Counted from the first letter of the stretch, positions 50,208-58,682 are shown. The stretch: 64,000 bases of DNA from Rhodobacteraceae bacterium SB2 (GCA_001642945.1 LGRT01000011.1:37982-101981); one strand, 5' to 3'. Translations and numbers: made by a program. The notes: generated from the sequence alone by a model not told the origin.

Positions 50208-50538
50208 AATATCCTTTGACGATTTTACCAAGGTTGATATCCGGCTGGGGCGTATCGTTGATGCGGCGCCCTATCCCGAAGCGCGTAAACCCGCGATTAA
50301 ACTGTGGATCGATTTTGGCGCTGAACTGGGTGTGAAAAAAAGTTCAGCGCAAATCACCCAGTATTATGCGCCTGATCAGTTGTTTGGGAAGCAGATATTG
50401 GCGGTGGTCAATTTTCCACCACGTCAGATTGGGCGCTTTATGTCCGAAGTTTTGGTGCTGGGGGTCTCTGGCGATGATGGCGGTATTGTGTTGGTGGGCC
50501 CAGATCGCGCGGTGCCGCTTGGCTCGCGGTTGCATTAA
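50200..50538 (+). CDS. CsaA-like tRNA-binding/chaperone protein
   Basis: 112 residues, one EMAPII-type OB fold: FTKVDIRLGRIVDA, KSSAQITQYY, LAVVNFPPRQIG and the ending LVGPDRAVPLGSRLH. CsaA proteins bind tRNA and, in Bacillus, preproteins. Overlaps proC, so probably cotranslated. It is the last core-type gene before the tRNA-Leu island junction. Confidence 0.9.
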   Translation: MAEISFDDFTKVDIRLGRIVDAAPYPEARKPAIKLWIDFGAELGVKKSSAQITQYYAPDQLFGKQILAVVNFPPRQIGRFMSEVLVLGVSGDDGGIVLVGPDRAVPLGSRLH

Positions 50539-50668
50539 AAATTTCTATTGATTGGCCAGTGCCTTTGGCCGACTTAATGGGCCGCTTCGTGCTGGGACAG
50601 ATTGTAGGCTGGGCAATAGAAGCGAGCCTGTGAATTTATCAAGCTGCGATCAACCTAATGTGGTTGAA

Positions 50669-50925
50669 TTATTTTAACTGCTTTGCGGCATTTATTCTCA
50701 TTTCCAGCATAAAAGGTACTTTACCCCTCACAGTTACCTTGATAGCAACGCCCTTGAGCTGATCGTCTTCAACCGTAACAGGTGGCAGAGTTTGGCTCGA
50801 GAATAAACTGTGGTTCTTTGAGATATGAGGCGTGTGCACGTGCTGCGCTCTTGATAATAAAACGACCGGTGGACGTAAAAGTGACACTGTTTGGTGGTTG
50901 GAACTTAAAGTAACGGCAAGTGTAA
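50669..50925 (-). pseudogene. Frameshifted fragment of an unrecognised protein
   Basis: Two overlapping minus-strand frames join into one plausible protein of about 85 residues: FQPPNSVTFTSTGRF, FIIKSAARAHASYL and FILEPNSA in one, then LPPVTVEDDQLKG and RINAAKQLK in the next. A single-base shift near 50785 separates them, and no start is seen before the tRNA. Probably a remnant, perhaps of an earlier insertion at this tRNA. Family not recognised. The rest of the 400-bp gap after csaA shows nothing. Confidence 0.4.
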
Positions 50926-50938
50926 AAATCTGGTTCCT

Positions 50939-51025
50939 GCCCACGTGGTGGAATGGTAGACACAAGAGACTTAAAATCTCTGGGCTTAATAGGCCGTGCC
51001 GGTTCGAGTCCGGCCGTGGGTACCA
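50939..51025 (+). tRNA. tRNA-Leu (anticodon UAA)
   Basis: An 87-base class II tRNA: acceptor stem GCCCACG / CGTGGGT, anticodon stem AGAGA / TCTCT around CTTAAAA (anticodon TAA), a long variable arm, T arm CCGGTTCGAGTCCGG, and an encoded CCA at 51023-51025. Its 3' part is probably the attachment site of the island that follows. Confidence 0.95.
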
Positions 51026-51082
51026 GATTTAGGCTATTTTTTCCTTTATAATAAAGCATACTTAGCCTAGGCCACTTAAAAG

Positions 51083-51125
51083 GGAACTCAATTTGGGTCA
51101 AAAAGGAACTCAATGAGGTCAAAAA
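51083..51125 (+). repeat. Two tandem 21-22 bp direct repeats before the integrase
   Basis: GGAACTCAATTTGGGTCAAAAA (two parts) at 51083-51104 is followed at once by GGAACTCAATGAGGTCAAAAA at 51105-51125: the first ten bases and the GGTCAAAAA end are the same. They sit between the tRNA and the integrase start, where arm-type integrase or excisionase sites, or an autoregulatory operator, are expected. Confidence 0.7.
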
Positions 51126-51138
51126 CAGGCGGCTCGTA

Positions 51139-52500
51139 ATGCAAAAAGAGGACAATGATACCGGTGTAACCAATGAGGACACTGAGATCTTAAACTTGCC
51201 CCTTTATACAGAGCGTAAGGCCGATGGTATCTATCGCTATAGAAGACGTGTCCCCAAGCCCTTGGTTTCCCGGATTGGCAAAGGCTACCTCTATCGTAAC
51301 TTGGGTAAAACCAAGCAAGAAGTTGTTGGGAAATGGCCGAGTGCCCATGCAGAGATCGAAGAGATTCTTACCTCTGCCATAGAAGGTGAAAGCAAAGCCC
51401 AAGAGCTTATTCGCAAGAAAGACCATAGAGCTACTATCCTGCACTTGGTCGAAGAGGAATACGGCAGGGAAGCCGCGCAGCGCCTGGAAGTAGGTGCTGT
51501 GGATGATAACCTCGAATTCGCTCTGATGGATCTGGCTGACAGACTAGAGGGCCAATACCCAAAGAAAACGCTCTCGTTAATGCATGGGGCTGTTCTGCCG
51601 GAAAGGTCTGATAGCTTTGCAGATGTGCTGGATTACTATGCTGAGTTTAAACAAACAGGATATGGCGCAACAGACCATCGCCTTAAGGTGCGCATCGCTA
51701 AATGTAAGGCAGACCTTATTGAGGCGCTGGGCGCATACAAGGTAAGCAGGCAACCTATTCAAGCCATCACTAGAAAAGATGCCAATGCCTATCGAGATGC
51801 GCTTGCAGGGCGTATGTCTGCTAACTCGGTTGCGAGATATAAGAACACGCTGAATGCTGCCTTCAACTGGTACATCAAGGAAAACGGTCTAGAGATCACG
51901 AGCCCCTTTGCCGGATTACTGATCAAAGGGGCAGGGAGCTCTAAGGTCGATAGGCTTCCGCTTCAGGATGCGCATATCAAACTGTTAGAACCAGCGATGA
52001 AAGATAGTGAGATTGCTTGGGCGCTTTACGTCCTGCTTAGAGATACTGGAGCACGGGTCGCTGAAATAGCAGGTCTAAGAGTACAAGACTGTGACACTGG
52101 TAAAGGAGTTCTACAAATAACTCCCAGCCCATGGCGACGGTTAAAGAATAAAACATCGGAGCGCTCTGTACCACTCTCACAAGAAGCAGCAACACTGCTT
52201 AAAGACCTCACCAAAGGCAAAGCAGCGGAGGAGCCGGTGTTTGAGCGCTATGCCAAGGATAGGGGGATGGATAACTGCTCGCAGATGCTCATGAAGCGCC
52301 TTAGGACAGTCATAACAGACAAGAAGCTTACGATGCACTCCCTAAGACATCGCATGAAGGACAGGCTAAGGAACACAGGCTGCCCTGAGGCCATCTCCAT
52401 GGCTATCCTAGGGCTTGGGGCCAACACGGTGGCAGCCAACTACGGCTCAGGCTATGCCTTGGGGGTCATGCGGGAGCACATGGAAAAGGTGTGGAGTTAA
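51139..52500 (+). CDS. Tyrosine recombinase/integrase of a tRNA-Leu island
   Basis: 453 residues. The N-terminal part has YRRRVPKPLVSRIGKGYLYRNLGK-type sequence in two parts, as in the DUF6538 integrases; a SAM-like core-binding domain lies at about residues 155-265. Catalytic residues: Arg306 in TGARVAEIAGL, HSLR (His400, Arg403) and Tyr435 or Tyr439 in NYGSGY. The usual LGH box reads LGL, so the second His is absent. It should integrate and excise the element at the tRNA 3' end. The stop overlaps the next gene by 10 bp. Confidence 0.92.
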   Translation: MQKEDNDTGVTNEDTEILNLPLYTERKADGIYRYRRRVPKPLVSRIGKGYLYRNLGKTKQEVVGKWPSAHAEIEEILTSAIEGESKAQELIRKKDHRATILHLVEEEYGREAAQRLEVGAVDDNLEFALMDLADRLEGQYPKKTLSLMHGAVLPERSDSFADVLDYYAEFKQTGYGATDHRLKVRIAKCKADLIEALGAYKVSRQPIQAITRKDANAYRDALAGRMSANSVARYKNTLNAAFNWYIKENGLEITSPFAGLLIKGAGSSKVDRLPLQDAHIKLLEPAMKDSEIAWALYVLLRDTGARVAEIAGLRVQDCDTGKGVLQITPSPWRRLKNKTSERSVPLSQEAATLLKDLTKGKAAEEPVFERYAKDRGMDNCSQMLMKRLRTVITDKKLTMHSLRHRMKDRLRNTGCPEAISMAILGLGANTVAANYGSGYALGVMREHMEKVWS

Positions 52501-52886
52501 ACATTCTAAATATAGCGGTGGCGCCGATTCCATCGCATGCATATGCAGCGTTTCTGGCAGTGCTTTTAGGCGGCGTACAACTAACAAGACCAAAGGGCAC
52601 AACCGCACATAAATACCTTGGATACACTTGGGTTATCCTAATGCTTTGGGTGAGCATTAGCAGCTTTTGGATCCAAACACTCAAAGTAATAGGCCCTTTT
52701 AGTCCGATCCACTTCCTCTCTATTTTTACAATTTGGTCAGTTTTTGATGCTATCAAATCAGTCAAAAATGGTGATATCAGACGTCATGAAAGAACGATGA
52801 AACTTCTATACTTGTTAGCACTTATTGTGACGGGTCTCTTCACGCTGCTTCCAGGGCGCATAATGAATTCCGTATTATTTGGCTAA
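52491..52886 (+). CDS. DUF2306 family small membrane protein
   Basis: 131 residues with four hydrophobic segments. GGVQLTRPKGTTAHKYLGYTW (two parts) and the HERTMKLLY region are typical of DUF2306, membrane proteins of unknown role. GTG start inside the integrase end, with AAGG in front; the overlap is unusual for an integrase and implies a shared transcript. Confidence 0.75.
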   Translation: MELNILNIAVAPIPSHAYAAFLAVLLGGVQLTRPKGTTAHKYLGYTWVILMLWVSISSFWIQTLKVIGPFSPIHFLSIFTIWSVFDAIKSVKNGDIRRHERTMKLLYLLALIVTGLFTLLPGRIMNSVLFG

Positions 52887-53133
52887 TCCAAACAAGATTA
52901 CTACCAGAGTGTCCCAGAGTGGCACGAGGAAGCAGCTTAAGGGCTAAGCTCAAGAGCGGTATCAAAAAAAGAAGTGCTTAAAAGAGGGCATCAGAGAGCA
53001 ACCCTAAAGACATAGAAAAAATATCCCAAAGCTATGGAAATAAAAACAGCTCTAATAGCAGACGATAAAGAATAAATTGTATTGTAGTTTGTTCTAAGCT
53101 GACAGGGTGTTGGGAACACCCAAACCCTTATGT
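52887..53133. other. Non-coding stretch with two perfect hairpins
   Basis: No gene seen. AGCTTA-AGGGC-TAAGCT (52934-52950) and GGGTGTT-GGG-AACACCC (53105-53121) are perfect stems of 6 and 7 bp; neither has a T-run. The second lies just before the tandem repeat. The stretch is A-rich, unlike the core part of the window. Confidence 0.4.
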
Positions 53134-53203
53134 ATTATATATTATATATTACGAATTAAGTATTACGACTTACATATTACGTCTTACGAATTACCCCTTA
53201 CAG
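53134..53203. repeat. Five-unit 14-bp imperfect tandem repeat
   Basis: Units start at 53134, 53148, 53162, 53176 and 53190; all begin ATTA and the last four follow ATTACNNNTTANNN (ATTACGAATTAAGT, ATTACGACTTACAT, ATTACGTCTTACGA, ATTACCCCTTACAG). The array ends one base before the stop codon of the membrane gene on the minus strand. Confidence 0.8.
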
Positions 53204-53204
53204 C

Positions 53205-53810
53205 TTAAGCCTCACCATCGCTCTTTCGGAAATATCTGAATAAGATCATCAGAGTGGCGAAACAAAAAACAGTCCCTGTCGTATCTCCTATTACAAAGGC
53301 GGCAAGGGTAAGAAAGGTATGTTCTGGCAGTAATTCGCCTGATAAAATATAATTGTGACCAATTGAATTTAGTAAGGATGAAATAAACCCCACCAGCAAG
53401 AGAAGCCGCCAGGTGGATAAAGAAACATGTCGTTCACCAACCTCAATTTTAATACCACCTATCAGTAAAATCTGGAAAGATATCCAAGCAACGCTACTGG
53501 TAAGCAAAGTTGTAGATGCTAGTTGGAGGTTTGCTGCCGCGAATTGGCTATTAAGAAGTATGTCTGCTGCTAATGTTGCACATATCAAGTAAGGAATAGA
53601 CTTCCAGCCAAACAACCAAGCACTTAATACCCTTATTCCGTGAGCTGGAAATAGTAGGGCGGCAAAGGATGTGACCCCGGGAACGAGAGAGTTTTGGAGT
53701 GGCACAACAACAGAATTAACGAACAACATGGCAACAATATAAGCGGCAGTGATTAGCCCTATACATACGAGATGCCCTTCCAGCTTCAAAACTAACGTTG
53801 ATCTTTTCAT
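53205..53810 (-). CDS. MASE1-like integral membrane protein
   Basis: 201 residues with about six hydrophobic segments. LLFPAHGIRVLSAWLFGWKS resembles the start of MASE1 sensor domains (P.hG.rvLaawl.G), and FVIGDTTGTVFCF fits a later helix, but there is no kinase, GGDEF or other output domain. It may be a stand-alone sensor-like membrane protein. Function unknown. The tandem repeat lies at its 3' end. Confidence 0.6.
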   Translation of the reverse strand: MKRSTLVLKLEGHLVCIGLITAAYIVAMLFVNSVVVPLQNSLVPGVTSFAALLFPAHGIRVLSAWLFGWKSIPYLICATLAADILLNSQFAAANLQLASTTLLTSSVAWISFQILLIGGIKIEVGERHVSLSTWRLLLLVGFISSLLNSIGHNYILSGELLPEHTFLTLAAFVIGDTTGTVFCFATLMILFRYFRKSDGEA

Positions 53811-53898
53811 GTCAACCTCAAATCACACAATAGCAATGGATGATAGATTGTTTTTATCCATATAACTGATAAATTTAGATAGCATTACGATTTGCAGA

Positions 53899-53983
53899 CA
53901 GGGCTTTATTTTCGACCCTGGTTTTTTTCACTTACAGCTTATCCTTTAACCCTGCCTTAGGAGCCTTTCCTAAGGTGTTTTTT
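53899..53983 (+). terminator. Two terminator-like hairpins in tandem before the 54017 gene
   Basis: CAGGG / CCCTG with a 12-base loop and GTTTTTTT (53899-53927, weak), then CCTTAGGA / TCCTAAGG with a 5-base loop and TGTTTTTT (53955-53983, stronger). Both read toward the plus-strand gene at 54017, whose start is only 34 bp further on, although the gene to their left is on the other strand. They could be leader attenuators or protect the gene from read-through. Confidence 0.55.
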
Positions 53984-54016
53984 ATTTATGTATTAAGAAC
54001 AGAAAGATAATTTAGA

Positions 54017-54601
54017 ATGACCAAGTATATTGATCCAAAGCTCTCCCAAGAGATCCTAGAAACCTACCAAGGCTATAGCCTTCAGGTGTTTACCTCTGGG
54101 CGCATTAAGCTCAGCTTTCATAAAAGCCATAAAGACAGAGTAGAGTATTATGCAGTAAAGCCTAAGCGCTCCAGAGAAGCCTATAAAAGGCAGTATAATC
54201 GTAGTGCTACAGCTAAGCCCGAGCATTACCAGTTAATAGAAGAGCTACTGGCTGAACACCCCAACTGCCTCATCTACAGAATGCACCTTAAAGGGGATAT
54301 CAATGCCACTGCTGATAATGCCCATGTGTTTGTCTTAACAGAAAAGAAGTATCTGCATGTGGTGCTAGATACGCTAACCCACCAATGGCAACTACCAACT
54401 CAAGTCATAAACGCCTTACTAACAGCAAGTGGTCCTAAGAAGGGACGCAGTGCTATCTTCAATGAGTACATGGCCAGCTATCAGCATGACTGGGTGGATA
54501 TGACCTTCACTGAGCAGGACTACAGAGACGGGTGTCGTGCAGATACAGTTAGTAGATCTGTTCACCAGGTCAGTCATCAAGATGATGACTTTACGTTCTA
54601 A
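54017..54601 (+). CDS. Hypothetical protein of the island
   Basis: 194 residues, no family recognised. It is soluble, rich in Lys, Arg, His, Tyr and Gln. Central part YHQLIEELLAEHPN-like (HYQLIEELLAEHPN) looks helical; residues 34-60 (SFHKSHKDRVEYYAVKPKR in part) are strongly basic, so nucleic-acid binding is possible. No signal peptide or membrane segment. Codon use is more AT-rich than in the core genes. It is preceded by terminator-like hairpins and followed by a dispersed repeat. Confidence 0.6.
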   Translation: MTKYIDPKLSQEILETYQGYSLQVFTSGRIKLSFHKSHKDRVEYYAVKPKRSREAYKRQYNRSATAKPEHYQLIEELLAEHPNCLIYRMHLKGDINATADNAHVFVLTEKKYLHVVLDTLTHQWQLPTQVINALLTASGPKKGRSAIFNEYMASYQHDWVDMTFTEQDYRDGCRADTVSRSVHQVSHQDDDFTF

Positions 54602-54674
54602 ACCTAAAAAGCCTTACCATCCAAGTGGTGGGCTTGAGGGCTATAACGTTCAAATTCAAAACTCAGAGAGCAAA

Positions 54675-54714
54675 GCAGACCTTCGCTGCAGTGGACCCCA
54701 ATGTCTGCTTTGCG
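54675..54714. repeat. 40-bp dispersed intergenic repeat, copy A
   Basis: GCAGACCTTCGCTGCA, ten variable bases, ATGTCTGCTTTGCG. The same pattern with the same 10-base spacer occurs at 62153-62192. The two copies lie on either side of the lysR-leuDC-TRAP cargo. Confidence 0.7.
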
Positions 54715-54829
54715 GACAAAGCGTAATTTTGCGCCTACTACTAAGTTGCTGACTTCCAGTCCTAATAACGTTTTAATTTCAAAAAAGGCGCCGAAGCAAT
54801 ACGCAGCCATTGGCAAAAAATATTTGCAA

Positions 54830-55723
54830 TTAAGTCGCCTGGATAATGCTTTTTCTGACGGTTTCAACGAACCTTTTAACAGTCTCGGAGTTACCCGACT
54901 TTCGAAATGCCACATATAAATCGATCAGGTTTTCGGAGGGTTCAAAGGGGACGAAAGAGATCCCAGGCGGTGCAATATTCTTGACCCAGGCTGGTGCCAA
55001 GGCGATTCCTAGCCCATGGGCGACAAACTGCAGCAGGGTGGATTTGTCAATAATCTCACAAACTATATTTGGCTGGGCACCAATTTTTCGAAAACCACTC
55101 CACAAAGCCTCGTGCAGGATTGGTCGCGCGTGCTTAGGGTAACCCACGATTGGTTGATCCGCGATGTCTGCTATGGACAGGGATACCGATCTTGAAAGAG
55201 GATTCGTCTCGGCAAGGACCACTACGATGGGTTGACGATGCAAAAGTTCGCTGGAAATAAAGTCATCTTCTAGGCGCGTCCGTACGAAGGCCACATCAGT
55301 TCTATGGGCAATCAACTCGTGGGAATGTTGTTCGGATGACGATATTTCCAGAACCTGTACATGCACCTTAAAATCGGTCTGCCGAAATGTCAGTAGAACC
55401 TGCGGTAGTAACATCGAAATTGCCTCGTCAACACCGCTTACGCGAATGTGGTGAAGGTCCGACTCGGCGGTGTGGCGAACATTGGAAACCGATTTATCAA
55501 TATCGGTCAGGATCCTTTTTGCATCTTGTGCAAATTCAGATCCGGCTTGGGTCAGACTGACTTGTCGAGTAGTTCTAAAAAACAGTCGGGCGCCCAGTTC
55601 GTGTTCCAACGAAGAAACCCGTTCAGAGAGAGCGGATTGGCTTAGCCCTAGGCGTTCGCTTGCTTTCCTGAAATGAAGTTCTTCGGCGACAGCGATGAAA
55701 CACTCCAGTTGTCTTATGTCCAA
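54830..55723 (-). CDS. LysR family transcriptional regulator
   Basis: 297 residues: N-terminal winged helix (MDIRQLECFIAVAEELHF, FRKASERLGLSQSALSERVSSLE in two parts, LFFRTTRQVSLTQAG) and a two-lobe effector domain (about 90-290). It follows leuD by 19 bp on the same strand, so it is probably the last gene of the hydrolase-leuC-leuD operon it controls. The palindromes at 58683-58727 are candidate sites. Confidence 0.9.
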   Translation of the reverse strand: MDIRQLECFIAVAEELHFRKASERLGLSQSALSERVSSLEHELGARLFFRTTRQVSLTQAGSEFAQDAKRILTDIDKSVSNVRHTAESDLHHIRVSGVDEAISMLLPQVLLTFRQTDFKVHVQVLEISSSEQHSHELIAHRTDVAFVRTRLEDDFISSELLHRQPIVVVLAETNPLSRSVSLSIADIADQPIVGYPKHARPILHEALWSGFRKIGAQPNIVCEIIDKSTLLQFVAHGLGIALAPAWVKNIAPPGISFVPFEPSENLIDLYVAFRKSGNSETVKRFVETVRKSIIQAT

Positions 55724-55742
55724 TCCAATATCCTCTGCAGGT

Positions 55743-56348
55743 TCATTTTATAACGCTTATCCGCATTTTTTCATCCAATCCAGTCTCAAATTCGCGGATT
55801 GCAGAAGCGTAGCTCAACGTGTCAAGCGTATCGTCGCGGCCTCGGATCAGCGCTATTCGCGTGGCATCATCCATCTCGAACGGCACCGAACTTTCACCTG
55901 CGGCAATCATACGGCGCTCAAGGTTTATGGAAATCTCTGCGCCGCTTTGATTATCCGAAAATTGTAAAAGTAAGTCTCGCACTTCAGGAGATACGACCGG
56001 CAAAGCAAGACCATTTTTACGCGCATTATCATAAAATATCCCAGCGAACCCTGTTCCTATACAGGCATCAATCTTCAATTGGCGCATTCCCCAGACGGCA
56101 TGTTCTCGGCTTGAACCGCATCCAAAATTATCTCCGACAACTAAGATTGTTGCTTGCGTCCAAGGCGTTTTGTTTAGAATAAATTCTTGCCGCTTTTGGC
56201 CAGCTGCGTCAAAGCGCAGATCGGCAAAGGTACCATCTGCCAAGCCTTCGCGGCTGATTGTAATCAAAAACCGTTTCGGCATGATCACATCCGTATCAAC
56301 ATTCGCCAGTGGCAAGGGGGCGGCGATTCCTTTAATAGTTTTTATCAT
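55743..56348 (-). CDS. leuD: 3-isopropylmalate dehydratase-type small subunit (LeuD)
   Basis: 201 residues from the ATG at 56348, which gives the standard short N-terminus before APLPLANVDTDVIMPKRFL; a GTG at 56363 overlapping leuC is an alternative. FGCGSSREHAVWGM is the swivelling-domain signature of the aconitase family. With LeuC it isomerises or hydrates a malate derivative. The gene sits with a TRAP transporter and a hydrolase instead of leuB/leuA, which suggests a catabolic paralogue. Confidence 0.88.
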   Translation of the reverse strand: MIKTIKGIAAPLPLANVDTDVIMPKRFLITISREGLADGTFADLRFDAAGQKRQEFILNKTPWTQATILVVGDNFGCGSSREHAVWGMRQLKIDACIGTGFAGIFYDNARKNGLALPVVSPEVRDLLLQFSDNQSGAEISINLERRMIAAGESSVPFEMDDATRIALIRGRDDTLDTLSYASAIREFETGLDEKMRISVIK

Positions 56349-56359
56349 TGGTTTGTCTT

Positions 56360-57739
56360 TCACTCAAAATCTCGTATGTCAGCCAGATGCCCACAAACGG
56401 CTGCTGCAGCGACCATTGCGGGTGACATTAGATGGGTGCGTGCGCCTCGGCCCTGCCGCCCTTCAAAATTCCGGTTAGTCGATGAAGCTACCCGTTCCCC
56501 CTCCATAGCAATATCGTCATTCATCGCTAGACACATCGAACAGCCCGCCTCAGGGCGCCATTCAAACCCTGCGGTCTCGAAAATGGTGCGAAGGCCTTCG
56601 GATTCCGCCTTTAGGCGTGTCATGGCGGACCCAGGAACTACGATAGCTTCAACCCCCTCAGCCACTTTCCGGCCTTCCAATATTTTGGCTGCCTCTCGTA
56701 GATCTTCGATACGACTATTGGTACACGAGCCGATAAAGGCCGTGTCGATTTTGATCGATTGGGCAGCTTGCCCTTCTGTCAGCCCCATATACTGCAATGC
56801 GCGCTCCAGCGCCGCTTTAGCTTTGGGAGAGACGTAATCGAGAGCAGAAGGTACGTTCGCTGTTATCGGTACTGATTGGTCTGGACTGGTGCCCCAAGTG
56901 ATCAAAGGCTCGATATCGGCCCCTGAAACGGTAACTTCCTGGTCAAATATGGCTCCGGAATCGCTGACCCAGTCTTCACCGCTAAATGCAAATTGACCGC
57001 TGTGCGGGTATCCTGTCAGCGCCGCTTCGGTGGTTTCATCTGCTGCGATTAAAGCCGCGCGGGCGCCCAGCTCGACTGCCATATTGCACACGGTCATACG
57101 GCCGGCCATATCAAGACCGACAATAGCTGAGCCTGCAAACTCAACAGCAAAGCCGTTGGCTCCACCTGCACCCACGACTTGGACCACCTTCATTATGATG
57201 TCTTTTGCCATGACGCCTGGTGCTGTAGTGCCCTCAACTGTAACGCGCATTGTCTTCATACGCTTATATCGTAGCGTTTGCGTTGCCAAAACATGTTCAA
57301 CTTCAGAAGTACCAATGCCAAACCCCAAAGCCCCGAAGGCTCCATAGGTTGTTGTGTGGCTATCGCCGCATGCTATCAGCATGCCTGGCGCGACCAAGCC
57401 CTGCTCTGGAACTATAACATGCTCAATGCCTTGGCGGGGATCACCCAAACCGTAAAATGCGATTTGATGCTTGGTACAGTTTTTTTCCAAATTATCGATC
57501 AGCAGCTTTGATTGTGCATCCGGTGCTTCGACACTGCGGGTGGCGTTAACATGATCGACCACGGCCAGATGTGCCTCCGGACGCCAGACCTTTAACCCCT
57601 TACTTTCCATACCAGAAAACGCCTGCGGACTGGTATATTCATTCATGATGTGAAAATCGACATAAATCAGCATATCGCCATCGGGCAGATCACAAACCTT
57701 ATGGTTATCCACCAGTTTATCGTAGAGCGTGCGGGTCAT
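56360..57739 (-). CDS. leuC: 3-isopropylmalate dehydratase-type large subunit (LeuC)
   Basis: 459 residues of the aconitase fold. The [4Fe-4S] ligands are in IGSCTNSR and AGCSMCLAMN; GDSHTTTYGAFGALGFGIGTSEVEHV (in two parts) and NRNFEGRQGRG are further signatures. Overlaps the hydrolase gene by 4 bp and stops just before leuD. Homologues also act as citraconase, methylmalate or dimethylmalate hydro-lyases, so the substrate is open. Confidence 0.9.
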   Translation of the reverse strand: MTRTLYDKLVDNHKVCDLPDGDMLIYVDFHIMNEYTSPQAFSGMESKGLKVWRPEAHLAVVDHVNATRSVEAPDAQSKLLIDNLEKNCTKHQIAFYGLGDPRQGIEHVIVPEQGLVAPGMLIACGDSHTTTYGAFGALGFGIGTSEVEHVLATQTLRYKRMKTMRVTVEGTTAPGVMAKDIIMKVVQVVGAGGANGFAVEFAGSAIVGLDMAGRMTVCNMAVELGARAALIAADETTEAALTGYPHSGQFAFSGEDWVSDSGAIFDQEVTVSGADIEPLITWGTSPDQSVPITANVPSALDYVSPKAKAALERALQYMGLTEGQAAQSIKIDTAFIGSCTNSRIEDLREAAKILEGRKVAEGVEAIVVPGSAMTRLKAESEGLRTIFETAGFEWRPEAGCSMCLAMNDDIAMEGERVASSTNRNFEGRQGRGARTHLMSPAMVAAAAVCGHLADIRDFE

Positions 57740-58644
57740 TGAGCAGTTTCCTTCATATGGATCGGATTGCGGAAAAAGAAGTCAGACATGCGCTCTGCTA
57801 TGTCTTCAGGGCTCTCTTCAGCCATATAGTGAGAGGTATCGAGCGCCTCGCCCTCAACCTTTTCTGCCCGCTGCCGCCAGAGGCTAAGTGCGTCAAAGCA
57901 TGTTTCGATTACTCCGCGTTTTGCCCAGAGCGTCAAGAGTGGCATGTCGAGTTTTCGTTCCTGATCTGCGTTATCATGTTCAATATCGATGCTCGCGGCG
58001 GCACGGTAGTCTTCGCAGCTTGCATGAATGACCTCGGGGTTCGCGAAGGCGCTCAGGTATTCAGTCAGAGCTTCGCAGGAAAACGGGTTTTTGCCCTTTG
58101 CCTGTTTAAAGCATTTCATCTTCCAGAACGTTTCGGGATCTGCTCCGATCATTTTTTCGGGCAGCGGGTCTGGCTGTGTCAGAAAAAACCAGTGCCAGTA
58201 AGCCCGCGCAAATTCGACGCTAGTATTGGCATACATTTCGCGGGTAGGTGCAATATCAAGCAAAGTCATAGCTGCAACACGATCAGGATGATCCAAACCC
58301 ATCCGATGCGCCACCCGCGCCCCCCGATCATGGGCGCCAACCAGAAACCGTTCATGACCCAAATACCGCATCACAGCGACAACATCATTGGCCATAGCAC
58401 GTTTTGAATAGGGCTGATGAGATGCATTTGACGCTGGTTTATCTGATTGACCATATCCGCGTAAATCGGGACAGACGATTTGATAAGAGCGTGCCAGAAT
58501 TGGTGCCACACCGTGCCACATAGCAGATGTCTGCGGATAACCGTGAAGAAGAACAAGCGGAGGTGCATCTTGAGGTCCAGCGCGGCGAACAAACAAAGTC
58601 GCACCGTCTCCTTCGATACGCTCGCGCACGAAACCCTCAAACAT
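57736..58644 (-). CDS. Alpha/beta hydrolase, fluoroacetate/haloacetate dehalogenase-like
   Basis: 302 residues. Nucleophile elbow GAHDRGAR puts Asp106 where esterases have Ser, with Arg107 and Arg110; acid Asp130 in LLDIAPT; His151-Trp152 in WHWFFLTQP; His272 in SHYMAEE. These correspond in order and nearly in spacing to Asp110/Arg111/Arg114/Asp134/His155/Trp156/His280 of the Rhodopseudomonas fluoroacetate dehalogenase. A Tyr213 may match Tyr219. It would cleave a carbon-halogen bond of a small carboxylate; other activities are known in the fold. AAGGAG precedes the ATG. First gene of hydrolase-leuC-leuD-lysR. Confidence 0.82.
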   Translation of the reverse strand: MFEGFVRERIEGDGATLFVRRAGPQDAPPLVLLHGYPQTSAMWHGVAPILARSYQIVCPDLRGYGQSDKPASNASHQPYSKRAMANDVVAVMRYLGHERFLVGAHDRGARVAHRMGLDHPDRVAAMTLLDIAPTREMYANTSVEFARAYWHWFFLTQPDPLPEKMIGADPETFWKMKCFKQAKGKNPFSCEALTEYLSAFANPEVIHASCEDYRAAASIDIEHDNADQERKLDMPLLTLWAKRGVIETCFDALSLWRQRAEKVEGEALDTSHYMAEESPEDIAERMSDFFFRNPIHMKETAQ

Positions 58645-58682
58645 TTTGAACTCCTTGGGTATGTTTAACTTTTATCCATTAT

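Noticed and set aside
50832..51032. Plus-strand frame covering the tRNA-Leu
   Set aside because: Its translation only reflects the tRNA gene and its flank.
53134..53203. CRISPR array
   Set aside because: Units are 14 bp, contiguous and degenerate, with no spacers and no cas genes.
55743..57739. Ordinary leucine-biosynthesis leuCD operon
   Set aside because: Not excluded, but leuA/leuB are absent, the genes overlap a dehalogenase-like hydrolase and face a TRAP carrier, so I did not present it as the plain biosynthetic locus.
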